From an uncultured Oscillospiraceae bacterium (GTDB lineage: Bacteria > Bacillota > Clostridia > Oscillospirales > Oscillospiraceae), in NCBI GenBank assembly GCA_934636305.1, contig CAKUAM010000002.1:1-57122 (forward strand): DNA of 57,122 nt. Reading direction: 5' to 3'. Made by a program: the position numbers and the translations under genes. Under the pieces are notes generated by a model, which was given only the letters and a program-made list of their open reading frames with translations, did no database searches and had not been told where the DNA came from. Of this stretch, positions 49,608 through 57,122 are shown piece by piece; the first letter of the stretch is position 1; each line of letters begins with the position of its first letter.

Positions 49608-50591
49608 TTATTCACCAGAAAACAGTGTACCGGTCTGGCGTCGGATCTGCTCCAGAATGGAGGCAGTTATCACACTGTCACGATTGCGTTTTTCCGGCTG
49701 CGTGCCGGATGTGATATATCCGGCAAACTCCCGCAGCTCGTACATCATATTGTTGGGCAGCTTCTCCACGTATGGCAGCTCCACCGTCTCGCCGCTGCGG
49801 CGCTGGAGCCAGATGCGGCGAATGTGATTGATATCGTCGAGCAGAATGGATCCATCCTCGCCCATCAGCAAGGATGGCGCCGCCTGTTTGCAGACCTTTG
49901 ACCAGATTGCCTCGCAGACGAAGCCTTCGTAGCGCAGAAGTACAATGCCGCCGGCCTCAAATCCGCTTTGCAGGTGATAGACCTCTGCGGAGACATGCGC
50001 GGGCGCGCCGAACATTGATACAATTGCGTGGATCGGATAGCAGCCCATGTCCAGAACCGCTGCATTGCAGAGCGCTGGATTGAACGCATTGATATTCTGC
50101 TCCCCAGCGCGTATGCGGTCATACCGGGAGGAATACTGTGTGAATTCCATTGTTACGCGGCGCAGTGTGCCGATCTCCGGCAGGGCCGCCTGCATGATGG
50201 GCAGTGCGTCGTCAAAGACAAGCCGCATGGCCTCCAGGTACACTACATGGTGCTCTCTGGCCGTCTGAATCAGGGCCTCGGTCTGTCCGGCTGTCAGCAC
50301 GCCGGGCTTTTCCAGCAGCACATGCTTGCCGTGCTGCAGCAGGCACATGGCCTGTTCAAAATGGCAGCAGTTCGGGCTGGCAATGTACGCCGCGTCAAAA
50401 CTGTCTGCAGAGGCAAACTGCTCCAGATCCGTATAAACGGCGTGCAGACCGTATTTTTCGGCAAATTCGCGTCCGGTTTCTGCCTGCCTGGAATAGAGCG
50501 CCGTTGGGCGCAGCTGCGGTACCTGCTCCATGGCGGCAAGCATCCAGTCCACCACGAAGTTCCGTCCGATGATTCCAATGCGAATCGTCAT
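49608..50591 (-). CDS. Gfo/Idh/MocA-family oxidoreductase
   Basis: 327 residues. N-terminal Rossmann start IRIGIIGRNFVVDWML (less canonical than GxGxxG), ASPNCCHFEQAMCLLQHGKHVLLEKPGVL with the active-site Lys of the EKP motif, and a C-terminal beta sheet (DMGCYPIHAIVSMFGAP). Enzymes of this family oxidise or reduce sugars and derivatives with NAD(P). The ATG overlaps the udk stop (ATGA). It is the last gene of the nucleoside operon, so a ribose or nucleoside-derived substrate is plausible but inferred. Confidence 0.88.
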   Translation of the reverse strand: MTIRIGIIGRNFVVDWMLAAMEQVPQLRPTALYSRQAETGREFAEKYGLHAVYTDLEQFASADSFDAAYIASPNCCHFEQAMCLLQHGKHVLLEKPGVLTAGQTEALIQTAREHHVVYLEAMRLVFDDALPIMQAALPEIGTLRRVTMEFTQYSSRYDRIRAGEQNINAFNPALCNAAVLDMGCYPIHAIVSMFGAPAHVSAEVYHLQSGFEAGGIVLLRYEGFVCEAIWSKVCKQAAPSLLMGEDGSILLDDINHIRRIWLQRRSGETVELPYVEKLPNNMMYELREFAGYITSGTQPEKRNRDSVITASILEQIRRQTGTLFSGE

Positions 50592-51223
50592 AGCGTGGCC
50601 TCCGTTCCGCCGTCGATATGGCGCTGGATCCGGTTGATAATCATCTCCAGTGCAATGAGATTCTTGCCACCCTCCGGCACGATAATATTGGCGTTTTTCT
50701 TGCTGGGCTCCACGTAAAGCTCATGCATGGGCTTTACCGTCGTCAGATACTGCTCAATGACGGAATCGATGCTCCGGCCGCGCTTTTTGACGTCGCGCCG
50801 GATCCGGCGGCACAGGCGCACATCCGCGTCGGCGTCGACGAAAATCCGGATATTCATTTCATCGCACAGCATTTTGCTGACAAAGATCATGATTCCCTCA
50901 ACCACGATGACCTTCTGCGGCTCGATGTGCAGCACCTCGTCGGCGCGGTTGTGGACGGTATAGTCGTAGGTCGGGCACTCGATGGCCTGCCCGTTTTTGA
51001 GCATGCGCAGATGCTCGATCATCATATCTGTATCAAACGCATCCGGGCAGTCGTAGTTGAGGTGTGTCCGCTCCTCGTAGGTCATTTCATCGTGGCGCTT
51101 GTAGTAATTATCATGACTGAGCACGCTGATATTGTCCCCGAAGCGGTTCACCAGCGCCTTCACCAGCGTAGTCTTTCCGCTGCCGGTGCCGCCGGCAATT
51201 CCAATGACGATCACATTTGACAT
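50588..51223 (-). CDS. udk: Uridine kinase
   Basis: Phosphorylates uridine and cytidine to UMP and CMP. 211 residues. P-loop GIAGGTGSGKTT, the HDNYYKRHDEMTYEERTHLNYDCPDAFD motif of uridine kinases, Walker-like VIVVEGIMIFV and RRIRRDVKKRGRSIDSVIEQY. It lies 63 bases after the pyrimidine-nucleoside phosphorylase and overlaps the oxidoreductase by four bases. Together they salvage nucleosides taken up by the Nup transporter. Confidence 0.96.
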   Translation of the reverse strand: MSNVIVIGIAGGTGSGKTTLVKALVNRFGDNISVLSHDNYYKRHDEMTYEERTHLNYDCPDAFDTDMMIEHLRMLKNGQAIECPTYDYTVHNRADEVLHIEPQKVIVVEGIMIFVSKMLCDEMNIRIFVDADADVRLCRRIRRDVKKRGRSIDSVIEQYLTTVKPMHELYVEPSKKNANIIVPEGGKNLIALEMIINRIQRHIDGGTEATL

Positions 51224-51286
51224 GTCCTGTGTCCCTTTCCGTTTCTTTTTCTTGGGGAAGCGCTGACAACCAGAGCTTCCTCCGGT

Positions 51287-52591
51287 TCAGGCCTTCACAA
51301 TGCCGTAGATAAGCGGCTGCGCCTTTGGCTGCTCGTTGCCCCAGCGCAGAGCCTCCAGGAAAACGCGCTCTGCGTCCGGCAGTGTCTCTGGACGGTTTGT
51401 ATGCAGGACAGCCAGTGTCTGGCCCTGTTCGATTTTTGCGCCGGTCTTTTCGCGCAGGACAATGCCGGCAGCAAAGTCAATGGCATCCTCCTTGGTCTTT
51501 CTGCCTGCACCGAGGATGGCAGAGCTCTCGCCAATTTTCTGTGCGTCCATATGCTCCAGATAGCCGCTGCGCGGCGCCTTGAGCTCATACTGGACAGAGG
51601 CCTGTGGCAGGAGCGACACGTCATCGAGCACGCGTGCATCGCCGCCCTGCGCGGCGATCCATTTTTTCATCTGCTCGAAAGCGGCACCGGAGGAAATGGA
51701 TTCCTCCGCTTTCTGCGTGGCAAGCTCAATGGGCCAGCCGTTGCAGAGGTGCAGCATGTTGGCCGCCAGCGTGATGCATACGCCCGTCAGATCCGGGCAG
51801 CCATGGCCATGCAGAACCTCCACGGCTTCTCGCACCTCCAGGGCGTTGCCGATGTAAAAGCCCAGAGGAATGTCCATGTTGGACATCACGGCCACCACAT
51901 TGCGGCCGCAGGCCTTTCCGATGTGCACCATGCTCTCGGCAAGGCGTCTGCCATCGTCCAGCGTTTTCATAAAAGCGCCGGAGCCGATCTTGACATCCAG
52001 AACGATGGAATGTGCGCCGGCAGCCAGCTTTTTGGACATGATGGAGGATGTAATCAGCGGCAGAGAATCAATTGTTGCCGTCACGTCGCGCAGCGCGTAG
52101 AGCTTTTTGTCGGCAGGAGTCAGATTGCCGGACTGACCGATCACGGCCACGCCGACCTGCTCGACCTGCTGCATGAAACGCTCGGCGGACAGCGTGGTCT
52201 GGTAGCCGGGAATGGATTCCAGCTTATCAACCGTGCCGCCCGTATGGCCAAGGCCGCGGCCGGACATCTTCGCCATCTTGCCGCCGAGACTGGAGACGAT
52301 CGGCGCGACAATCAGCGTCGTCTTATCGCCGACGCCGCCGGTGGAGTGCTTGTCAACGGATTTATCGCCGAACCGGCTGAGATCCACCGTATCGCCGGAA
52401 CGCATCATCGCATCCGTCAGCACCGCTGTTTCATGCTCTGTCATGCCCTTATAAAAAACGGTCATGGCAAAGGCGGACATCTGGTAATCAGGGATCGAGC
52501 CGTCTGTAAAGCCGGAAATGATAAAGCGGATTTCGTCATCTGTCAGAACGCCGCCATCCCGCTTTTTTTCAATCAGATCAACCATGCGCAT
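51287..52591 (-). CDS. pdp: Pyrimidine-nucleoside phosphorylase
   Basis: Splits uridine or thymidine with phosphate into the base and (deoxy)ribose-1-phosphate. 434 residues. MVDLIEKKRDGGVLTDDEIRFIISGFTDG at the N-terminus, DKHSTGGVGDKTTL (phosphate and substrate binding) and KMSGRGLGHTGGTVDKLESIPG are hallmark motifs. The ATG at 52591 is nine bases after AGGAGG; the longer frame to 52639 runs over the upstream hairpin. It follows the transporter genes of the same operon. Confidence 0.96.
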   Translation of the reverse strand: MRMVDLIEKKRDGGVLTDDEIRFIISGFTDGSIPDYQMSAFAMTVFYKGMTEHETAVLTDAMMRSGDTVDLSRFGDKSVDKHSTGGVGDKTTLIVAPIVSSLGGKMAKMSGRGLGHTGGTVDKLESIPGYQTTLSAERFMQQVEQVGVAVIGQSGNLTPADKKLYALRDVTATIDSLPLITSSIMSKKLAAGAHSIVLDVKIGSGAFMKTLDDGRRLAESMVHIGKACGRNVVAVMSNMDIPLGFYIGNALEVREAVEVLHGHGCPDLTGVCITLAANMLHLCNGWPIELATQKAEESISSGAAFEQMKKWIAAQGGDARVLDDVSLLPQASVQYELKAPRSGYLEHMDAQKIGESSAILGAGRKTKEDAIDFAAGIVLREKTGAKIEQGQTLAVLHTNRPETLPDAERVFLEALRWGNEQPKAQPLIYGIVKA

Positions 52592-52624
52592 AGGAAAATA
52601 CCTCCTGTAGTAACCAAGATGAAA

Positions 52625-52658
52625 TTCTCCGGCAAGCATAAAAAAGCCTGCCGGAGAA
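52625..52658 (-). promoter_or_regulatory. Intercistronic hairpin between nupC and pdp
   Basis: TTCTCCGGCA pairs with TGCCGGAGAA around a 14-base loop containing six T on the minus strand. The T-run is in the loop, so this is more likely a processing or mRNA-stability hairpin than a terminator. Confidence 0.5.
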
Positions 52659-52663
52659 GGCTG

Positions 52664-53605
52664 TTATCGCTGGGCCTTGTCGTAGGGAATACCCTCGGCC
52701 TTCGGCGCGCGGGAATTTTTGGACGTAAATGCCAGAACGATGATCGAAATAATATATGGCAGCATATTGTATACGCCGCTTGGAATGTTGAGGTTCACAA
52801 GGAACTGGAACCCGAAGTACACGTTCGAGAGTGCGCGGAACAGACCGAACAGCAGCGCCGCCAGCGCAATGCGCGTCGGCTTCCACTGGCCGAAGATCAT
52901 AACGGCCAGCGACAAAAAGCCGAAGCCAGCCACGCCATATTCAAACTTCCATTCGCTGACGCCGCAGGTAATGTACACGATGCCGCCAAGACCGCCCAGC
53001 AGACCCGAGATCAGCACGCCTGCCCAGCGCATTTTATAGACGCTGATGCCGACGCTGGCTGCTGCCTGCGGATGCTCGCCGCAGGCCATCAGCCGCAGAC
53101 CAAAGCGCGTTTTGTAGAGTGTAATATAGGCGACCACGAGCGCAATCAGCGCAACAAGCATGAACCAGTTGAACTCAAACGAGCCGATGTTTACCAGAAA
53201 TGCCTTCTTCGCCTCGACATACTGAATGGTGGACGAGACGTCGTTGGGGTTGGCCGCGGTGTTGATGGCCTTGACAATGACGGTTGCGGCAGCGGTGCCG
53301 AGAATGTTCATGGCTGTGCCGACGATGGTCTGATCCGCCTTGCAGTTGATGGCGGAGACGGCGAGCAGCACCGAGTAGAGCATGCCGCAGACAATGCTTG
53401 CCAGAATGACCAGCACGATCATGACAAAGCCGGAGGTGCCGGACGGCAGATAGCGCATCATCAGTGCGCCGCCCAGCGCGCCGATGACCATGATGCCCTC
53501 CAGGCCGATGTTGATGACGCCGGAATGCTCGGCAAAGCAGCCGCCCAGTGCAACCAGCAGCAGCACAGACGCGAACAGCAGTGTATATTGCAGCAGCAGA
53601 ATCAT
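52664..53605 (-). CDS. nupC: Nucleoside ABC transporter permease (NupC/BmpD type)
   Basis: 313 residues, about nine membrane segments; LLLVALGGCFAEHSGVINIGLEGIMVIGALGGAL is the conserved start of the second permease of the BMP-type nucleoside importer. The ATG at 53605 (MILLLQYTLLFASV) overlaps the upstream stop by four bases; the longer frame to 53719 would lie within nupB. It pairs with nupB to form the channel. Confidence 0.93.
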   Translation of the reverse strand: MILLLQYTLLFASVLLLVALGGCFAEHSGVINIGLEGIMVIGALGGALMMRYLPSGTSGFVMIVLVILASIVCGMLYSVLLAVSAINCKADQTIVGTAMNILGTAAATVIVKAINTAANPNDVSSTIQYVEAKKAFLVNIGSFEFNWFMLVALIALVVAYITLYKTRFGLRLMACGEHPQAAASVGISVYKMRWAGVLISGLLGGLGGIVYITCGVSEWKFEYGVAGFGFLSLAVMIFGQWKPTRIALAALLFGLFRALSNVYFGFQFLVNLNIPSGVYNMLPYIISIIVLAFTSKNSRAPKAEGIPYDKAQR

Positions 53606-54744
53606 ACCTTTCCGCCTCCTTCCTTCGCGGCGGCTGCAGCCGCCTTGCGTGCCTTCTTTTCCTCGTGACGTGCGATCCAGCTGTTTAGGGCTGTTTTGAA
53701 GAACAGAACGAAGCTGCACAGATAAATGATGATTGCAGAAATCAGATCAGAGATCTGCGAGCAATACAGGGACTTGTCTACGTATGCGCCGCCCGCTGTG
53801 ATATGCTGGATAAAGAACGAGGCGAAAATCGATCCGATCGGGCTCAGACCGCCCAGGAATGCGGCGGCGATGCCGTTGAAGCCCATGGCCGGGACAGAGG
53901 AATAGGTGCACTGCCACTGCTCATAGCCGGTCTGGAACAGAAGCGACGCGCCAAGCCCTGCCAGCGCACCGCCGATGGCCAGCGTGAGGACGATGTTCCG
54001 CTTTTCTGCCATGCCGCAGTATTTGGCTGCGTTGGGGTTGTTGCCCGTGGCCTTCAGCTCGTAGCCGAACATGGTCTTGGACAAAATCACCCAGATTACG
54101 ACCGCGCACAAAATTGCAATCGGAATGGCAATGGTCACATACTGGTTGTTGCTGAACAGCTTGCCAAGCCCCAGCGACGGCAAAATTGCCTGCGCGCCCT
54201 CGGACTTCATCTGATAGGTGTAGGGGCTGGTGGTTTCCTTCACGTTTGTCAGGATCATGTTGGTCGTATACAGGGCAATCCAGTTGAGCATAATGCCGGA
54301 AATGACCTCACTGACGTTGAAATAGCTCTTAAGAAGGCCGGAAATTACGCCAAGCAGCGCGCCGGCCGCAATCGCCAGCAGCATGCACGGCAGCCAGTGC
54401 CAATGCAGATAGAGCGCGGCGTACAGGCATGCGCATGCACCGGCCACATACTGTCCGGCTGCGCCGATGTTGAACAGGCCGACCTTATAGGCAAACAGGA
54501 CGCTCAAAGAGCACATAACGAGCGGTGCCGTCCGCACGAGCGTATTGCCAAGATATTTGAGCCGTGCGTTTGCACTGGAATATGTCAGGAAGTTTTTCAT
54601 GACATTTGTAATTGCGCCCCACGCACCGGCAGGATTGATAAACAGCAGCACGACATAGCCGATCAGAAGTCCCAGCACGATACACAGCAGCGACGTCAGA
54701 AGCGACTGTACGCCGGGACGCTTGAGAATATTCTTTTGCTTCAT
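53602..54744 (-). CDS. nupB: Nucleoside ABC transporter permease (NupB/BmpC type)
   Basis: 380 residues with about nine or ten membrane segments. LIGYVVLLFINPAGAWGAI, LVMCSLSVLFAYKVGLFNIGAAGQYVAGA and the coupling-loop MFGYELKATGNNPNAAKYCGM are family motifs. The Lys/Ala-rich C-terminus (EEKKARKAAAAAAKEGGGKV) is cytoplasmic. It overlaps both neighbours by four bases (nupA and nupC), a tightly coupled block. Confidence 0.94.
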   Translation of the reverse strand: MKQKNILKRPGVQSLLTSLLCIVLGLLIGYVVLLFINPAGAWGAITNVMKNFLTYSSANARLKYLGNTLVRTAPLVMCSLSVLFAYKVGLFNIGAAGQYVAGACACLYAALYLHWHWLPCMLLAIAAGALLGVISGLLKSYFNVSEVISGIMLNWIALYTTNMILTNVKETTSPYTYQMKSEGAQAILPSLGLGKLFSNNQYVTIAIPIAILCAVVIWVILSKTMFGYELKATGNNPNAAKYCGMAEKRNIVLTLAIGGALAGLGASLLFQTGYEQWQCTYSSVPAMGFNGIAAAFLGGLSPIGSIFASFFIQHITAGGAYVDKSLYCSQISDLISAIIIYLCSFVLFFKTALNSWIARHEEKKARKAAAAAAKEGGGKV

Positions 54745-56279
54745 GCTTTCACCTCATCTCGTTTTGCGCCTGCCATGTAAAGACCAAGCTCCTCCTGCGT
54801 CGTCGTTTTCGGGTCAAGCTCACCGACAAGCTCGCCCTCGTACATGACGAGAATCCGATCCGGGACATCCATAACCTCGTCGAGCTCCAGCGACACCAGC
54901 AGCACTGCCTTGCCCTCGTCACGCTGTGCAACCAGCTGCTTGTGGATGTATTCAATGGCGCCGACGTCCAGACCGCGTGTCGGCTGTACGGCGACCAGCA
55001 GCTCCGGATCCTTGTCAATCTCGCGTGCAACGATGGCCTTCTGCTGGTTGCCGCCGGACATGCTGCGCGCAATTGTCACAGCGCCCTGGCCGGAGCGCAC
55101 GTCGTACTGCTCAATCAGCCGTTCTGCATAGGCGCGAATGTTGCCTCTGCGCAGAAAGCCGGCCTTGTCCGTAAATTCCGGTTCAAAATAGCGCTGCAGC
55201 ACCATATTGTCTTCCAGCGTATAGTCGAGAACAAGACCGTGCTTGTGCCGGTCCTCTGGAATATGGCTCATGCCCATGCGGCTGCGCTGGCGGATGGAGG
55301 CATGGGTGATGTCCTTCCCGCGAAGATGGATGCTCCCGCTGACTGCAGGCTCCAGGCCCGTAAGTGCGTAGACAAGCTCGGTCTGGCCGTTGCCGTCGAT
55401 GCCGGCAATGCAGACGATCTCTCCAGCGCGAACCCGGAACGAAACATCCCTGACTGCGTTATTTTTATGTATCTTCGATGCAACAGTCAGATGAGAAACC
55501 GACAGCACCTCCTCGCCGGGCGTCAGCGGCTTTTTCTCCACGTGGAAATTGACATTTCTGCCGACCATCATGGCTGAAAGCTCCTCTGCCGTTGTTTCTG
55601 AGGTGTTGACGGTGCCGATGCACCGGCCCTTCCGCAGGACCGTCACACGGTCGGAGACCGCCATAATTTCCGCCAGCTTATGCGAGATAAACAGGATGCT
55701 CTTTCCCTCTGCGGCGAGATTCTTCATGATCTGCATGAGCTCCTCAATCTCCTGCGGCGTCAAAACTGCCGTTGGCTCGTCGAAAATCAGGATCTCATTG
55801 TCCCGGTAGAGCATCTTGAGAATTTCTGTACGCTGCTGCATGCCGACTGTGATATCCTCAATGAGCGCATCCGGGTCCACATGCAGACCATATTTCTCAG
55901 ACAGCTCCAGCACGCGCTTGCGTGCACGCTGCTTCTGCAGAAAGCCGCACTTGTTCGGTTCCACGCCGAGGATGATGTTGTCGAGCACGGAGAAGCACTC
56001 CACCAGCTTGAAGTGCTGATGGACCATGCCGATTCCGAGCGCGTTGGCATCATTCGGGTCACGGATCTCTACCTTGCGTCCATCCTTATGGATCTCGCCG
56101 GACTCCGGCTGGTACAGACCGAACAGCACGCTCATCAGCGTGGATTTTCCAGCGCCGTTTTCCCCGAGCAGCGCGTGGATCTCGCCTTTTCTGAGCTTGA
56201 GTGTGATGTTGTCATTGGCGATGATCCCCGGGAATTTCTTGGTGATGTTCAGCATCTCAATGGCATAGGGAGCTTCCAA
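54741..56279 (-). CDS. nupA: Nucleoside ABC transporter ATP-binding protein (NupA type, two ABC domains)
   Basis: 512 residues with two tandem ABC cassettes. The first is complete: Walker A GENGAGKST, signature region ITVGMQQRTEILKML, Walker B EILIFDEPTAVLTP. The second is degenerate at Walker A (GIDGNGQTEL) and Walker B (LLVAVQPTRGLDVGA) but has MSGGNQQK, as is normal for the RbsA/NupA group. It energises uptake of nucleosides captured by BmpA. It has its own promoter (56349-56377) besides any read-through from bmpA. Confidence 0.95.
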   Translation of the reverse strand: MEAPYAIEMLNITKKFPGIIANDNITLKLRKGEIHALLGENGAGKSTLMSVLFGLYQPESGEIHKDGRKVEIRDPNDANALGIGMVHQHFKLVECFSVLDNIILGVEPNKCGFLQKQRARKRVLELSEKYGLHVDPDALIEDITVGMQQRTEILKMLYRDNEILIFDEPTAVLTPQEIEELMQIMKNLAAEGKSILFISHKLAEIMAVSDRVTVLRKGRCIGTVNTSETTAEELSAMMVGRNVNFHVEKKPLTPGEEVLSVSHLTVASKIHKNNAVRDVSFRVRAGEIVCIAGIDGNGQTELVYALTGLEPAVSGSIHLRGKDITHASIRQRSRMGMSHIPEDRHKHGLVLDYTLEDNMVLQRYFEPEFTDKAGFLRRGNIRAYAERLIEQYDVRSGQGAVTIARSMSGGNQQKAIVAREIDKDPELLVAVQPTRGLDVGAIEYIHKQLVAQRDEGKAVLLVSLELDEVMDVPDRILVMYEGELVGELDPKTTTQEELGLYMAGAKRDEVKA

Positions 56280-56305
56280 GGCAAACGCCCTCCTTCCGTT
56301 TACTT

Positions 56306-56330
56306 GTCCCGCGCGATCTGCGCGCGGGAC
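56306..56330 (-). promoter_or_regulatory. GC-rich hairpin in the nupA leader
   Basis: GTCCCGCGC pairs with GCGCGGGAC around a short loop, between the predicted start of transcription and the nupA ribosome binding site, without a T-run. It could stabilise the 5' end. Confidence 0.45.
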
Positions 56331-56348
56331 GCGGAGTTTATTTTATTT

Positions 56349-56377
56349 AGTATACTATACCATTCGGAAGAAATCAA
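56349..56377 (-). promoter_or_regulatory. Promoter of nupABC-pdp-udk
   Basis: Minus strand -35 TTGATT, 17-base spacer, -10 TATACT, about 70 bases before the nupA ATG and downstream of the bmpA terminator. Confidence 0.65.
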
Positions 56378-56411
56378 AAAATATTTCGGGAACAGCCCAC
56401 ATTCCAAATAA

Positions 56412-56443
56412 AAAATCGTGCAGGCCGAAGCCTGCACGATTTT
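56412..56443 (-). terminator. Terminator after bmpA
   Basis: AAAATCGTGCAGG and its perfect complement (13 base pairs, six-base loop), 11 bases beyond the bmpA stop, followed by TTTTTT on the minus strand. It probably lowers transporter-gene expression relative to the binding protein. Confidence 0.85.
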
Positions 56444-56453
56444 CAACAGATTC

Positions 56454-57122
56454 TTACTTCAGGTTGCCGAGATCCTCAACATTGACGTTGGTGACAGCCG
56501 GCATAGCTGTGGTATCATTGGAAACGGTGACCTCGCCGTTGAACATAGCTGCGACAAGTGCAGCGTAGTCCTCAGCAGTGAACTTGCCGTCCTCGAACTG
56601 CGTGCTTGCAGACGGGAGCTGGACATAGTTCTCATCCGGGTTCTCAGAGATGAGGCCCAGCGTGTCGATCTTGCCGCCGTAGTTTGCAAAGTTGCCCGCA
56701 ACGACTTCGGCAAGCATATGCTTGACCGTGGGAGCCAGGCCCTTCATAGCGGAAGTGACCGTCATGCCCTCGCCATAGTCGCCATCGATGATAGCAGCCT
56801 GGTCAACGTCAACGCCGATGACCTTGCCGCCGACCTTGGCAGCTGCCTCAGCAGCAGAGGTGTAGATGCCGCCGCCGCAGGCGAAAACGATCTCCGTGCC
56901 GCCCTGATACCAGGTATCCATAGCTGCGGTGATGTCGCCGTCGCCGTAGAACTGGTTGCCGTAAGCGTACTTGAGGTCGACCGTGATGCCGAGCTCCTTG
57001 GCAGCAGCGTCAATGCCCTGCACATAGCCGTAGCCGTAACGGACGACAGCCGGGACAGCCATGCCGCCGAGGAAGCCGAGCTTGGTGTAGCCGAGCTTCA
57101 CAGCTGCGTAGCCGGCCATATA
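56454..57122 (-). CDS. bmpA: BMP-family nucleoside-binding lipoprotein (5' end cut by window edge)
   Basis: The last 222 residues or so are present; the signal peptide and N-terminal lobe are outside. Visible motifs of the BMP/Med family are KLGFLGGMAVPAVVRYGYGYVQG, YGNQFYGDGDITAAMDTWYQGGTEIVFACGGGIY, VIGVDVDQ and ITSAMKGLAPTVKHML-like GMTVTSAMKGLAP. It captures nucleosides for the NupABC importer encoded just downstream, from which it is separated by a terminator. The internal methionine near 57117 is not the true start. Confidence 0.94.
   Translation of the reverse strand, partial: YMAGYAAVKLGYTKLGFLGGMAVPAVVRYGYGYVQGIDAAAKELGITVDLKYAYGNQFYGDGDITAAMDTWYQGGTEIVFACGGGIYTSAAEAAAKVGGKVIGVDVDQAAIIDGDYGEGMTVTSAMKGLAPTVKHMLAEVVAGNFANYGGKIDTLGLISENPDENYVQLPSASTQFEDGKFTAEDYAALVAAMFNGEVTVSNDTTAMPAVTNVNVEDLGNLK

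Overview
The window is chromosomal DNA from an anaerobic, spore-forming Gram-positive bacterium of the class Clostridia, most likely Oscillospiraceae (formerly Ruminococcaceae). The reasons are GC-rich coding sequence with strong GGAGG ribosome binding sites and sigma-A promoters, spoIIE, a glmS ribozyme, a monomeric [FeFe] hydrogenase, a flavodiiron protein, a split transketolase, and a BmpA/Nup-type nucleoside importer. I cannot name a genus. No prophage, CRISPR array, rRNA or tRNA gene, or complete insertion sequence is visible. Mobile-like DNA is limited to one palindromic element and one repeat-bounded intergenic block.

Layout. (1) 1-9,970, minus strand: miaB, mutS, a CPBP protease, mutL, miaA, hfq, an HlyD-like adaptor and yggS (cut by the window edge), reading as one DNA-repair and tRNA-modification transcription unit. 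(2) 10,015-11,962: a WYL regulator divergent from endonuclease IV. (3) 12,040-19,196, plus strand: an envelope cluster with an AI-2E-type permease, an FHA-FtsW fusion, its partner penicillin-binding protein, glycerol-1-phosphate dehydrogenase and an HtrA protease. (4) 19,250-22,450: a MITE-like palindrome, then the methionine importer metNIQ on the minus strand. It is preceded by a 30-codon Met/Cys-rich leader ORF and a terminator/antiterminator arrangement. (5) 22,475-26,930: a ribokinase-family kinase, truA, a zinc-finger protein, an orphan FeoB-associated Cys-rich peptide, and the two transketolase subunits. (6) 26,928-34,373: pncB, a CYTH protein, spoIIE, a small membrane protein, a galactokinase-like GHMP kinase and pepD. 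(7) 34,444-38,803: redox genes, namely a four-domain flavodiiron protein behind a Fur-type box, a membrane protein, and a group-B-like [FeFe] hydrogenase. (8) 39,069-41,461: a MATE pump and a LysR regulator sharing one overlapping divergent promoter. (9) 41,577-44,663: a DEAD-box helicase, a DprA-like protein and a transglutaminase-like protein. (10) 44,750-49,558: a glmS ribozyme with glmS, then a translational GTPase fused to a Rae1/YacP-type NYN nuclease. (11) 49,608-57,122, minus strand: a nucleoside uptake and salvage operon (bmpA-nupABC-pdp-udk-oxidoreductase).

Two observations stand out. The metNIQ leader contains every part of a classical ribosome-mediated attenuator responding to Met (and perhaps Cys) supply. 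The 863-residue GTPase-nuclease fusion looks like a self-contained machine that would bring an mRNA-cleaving domain to the ribosomal A site. Everything here is read from sequence; homology calls come from memory of family motifs, not from database searches.
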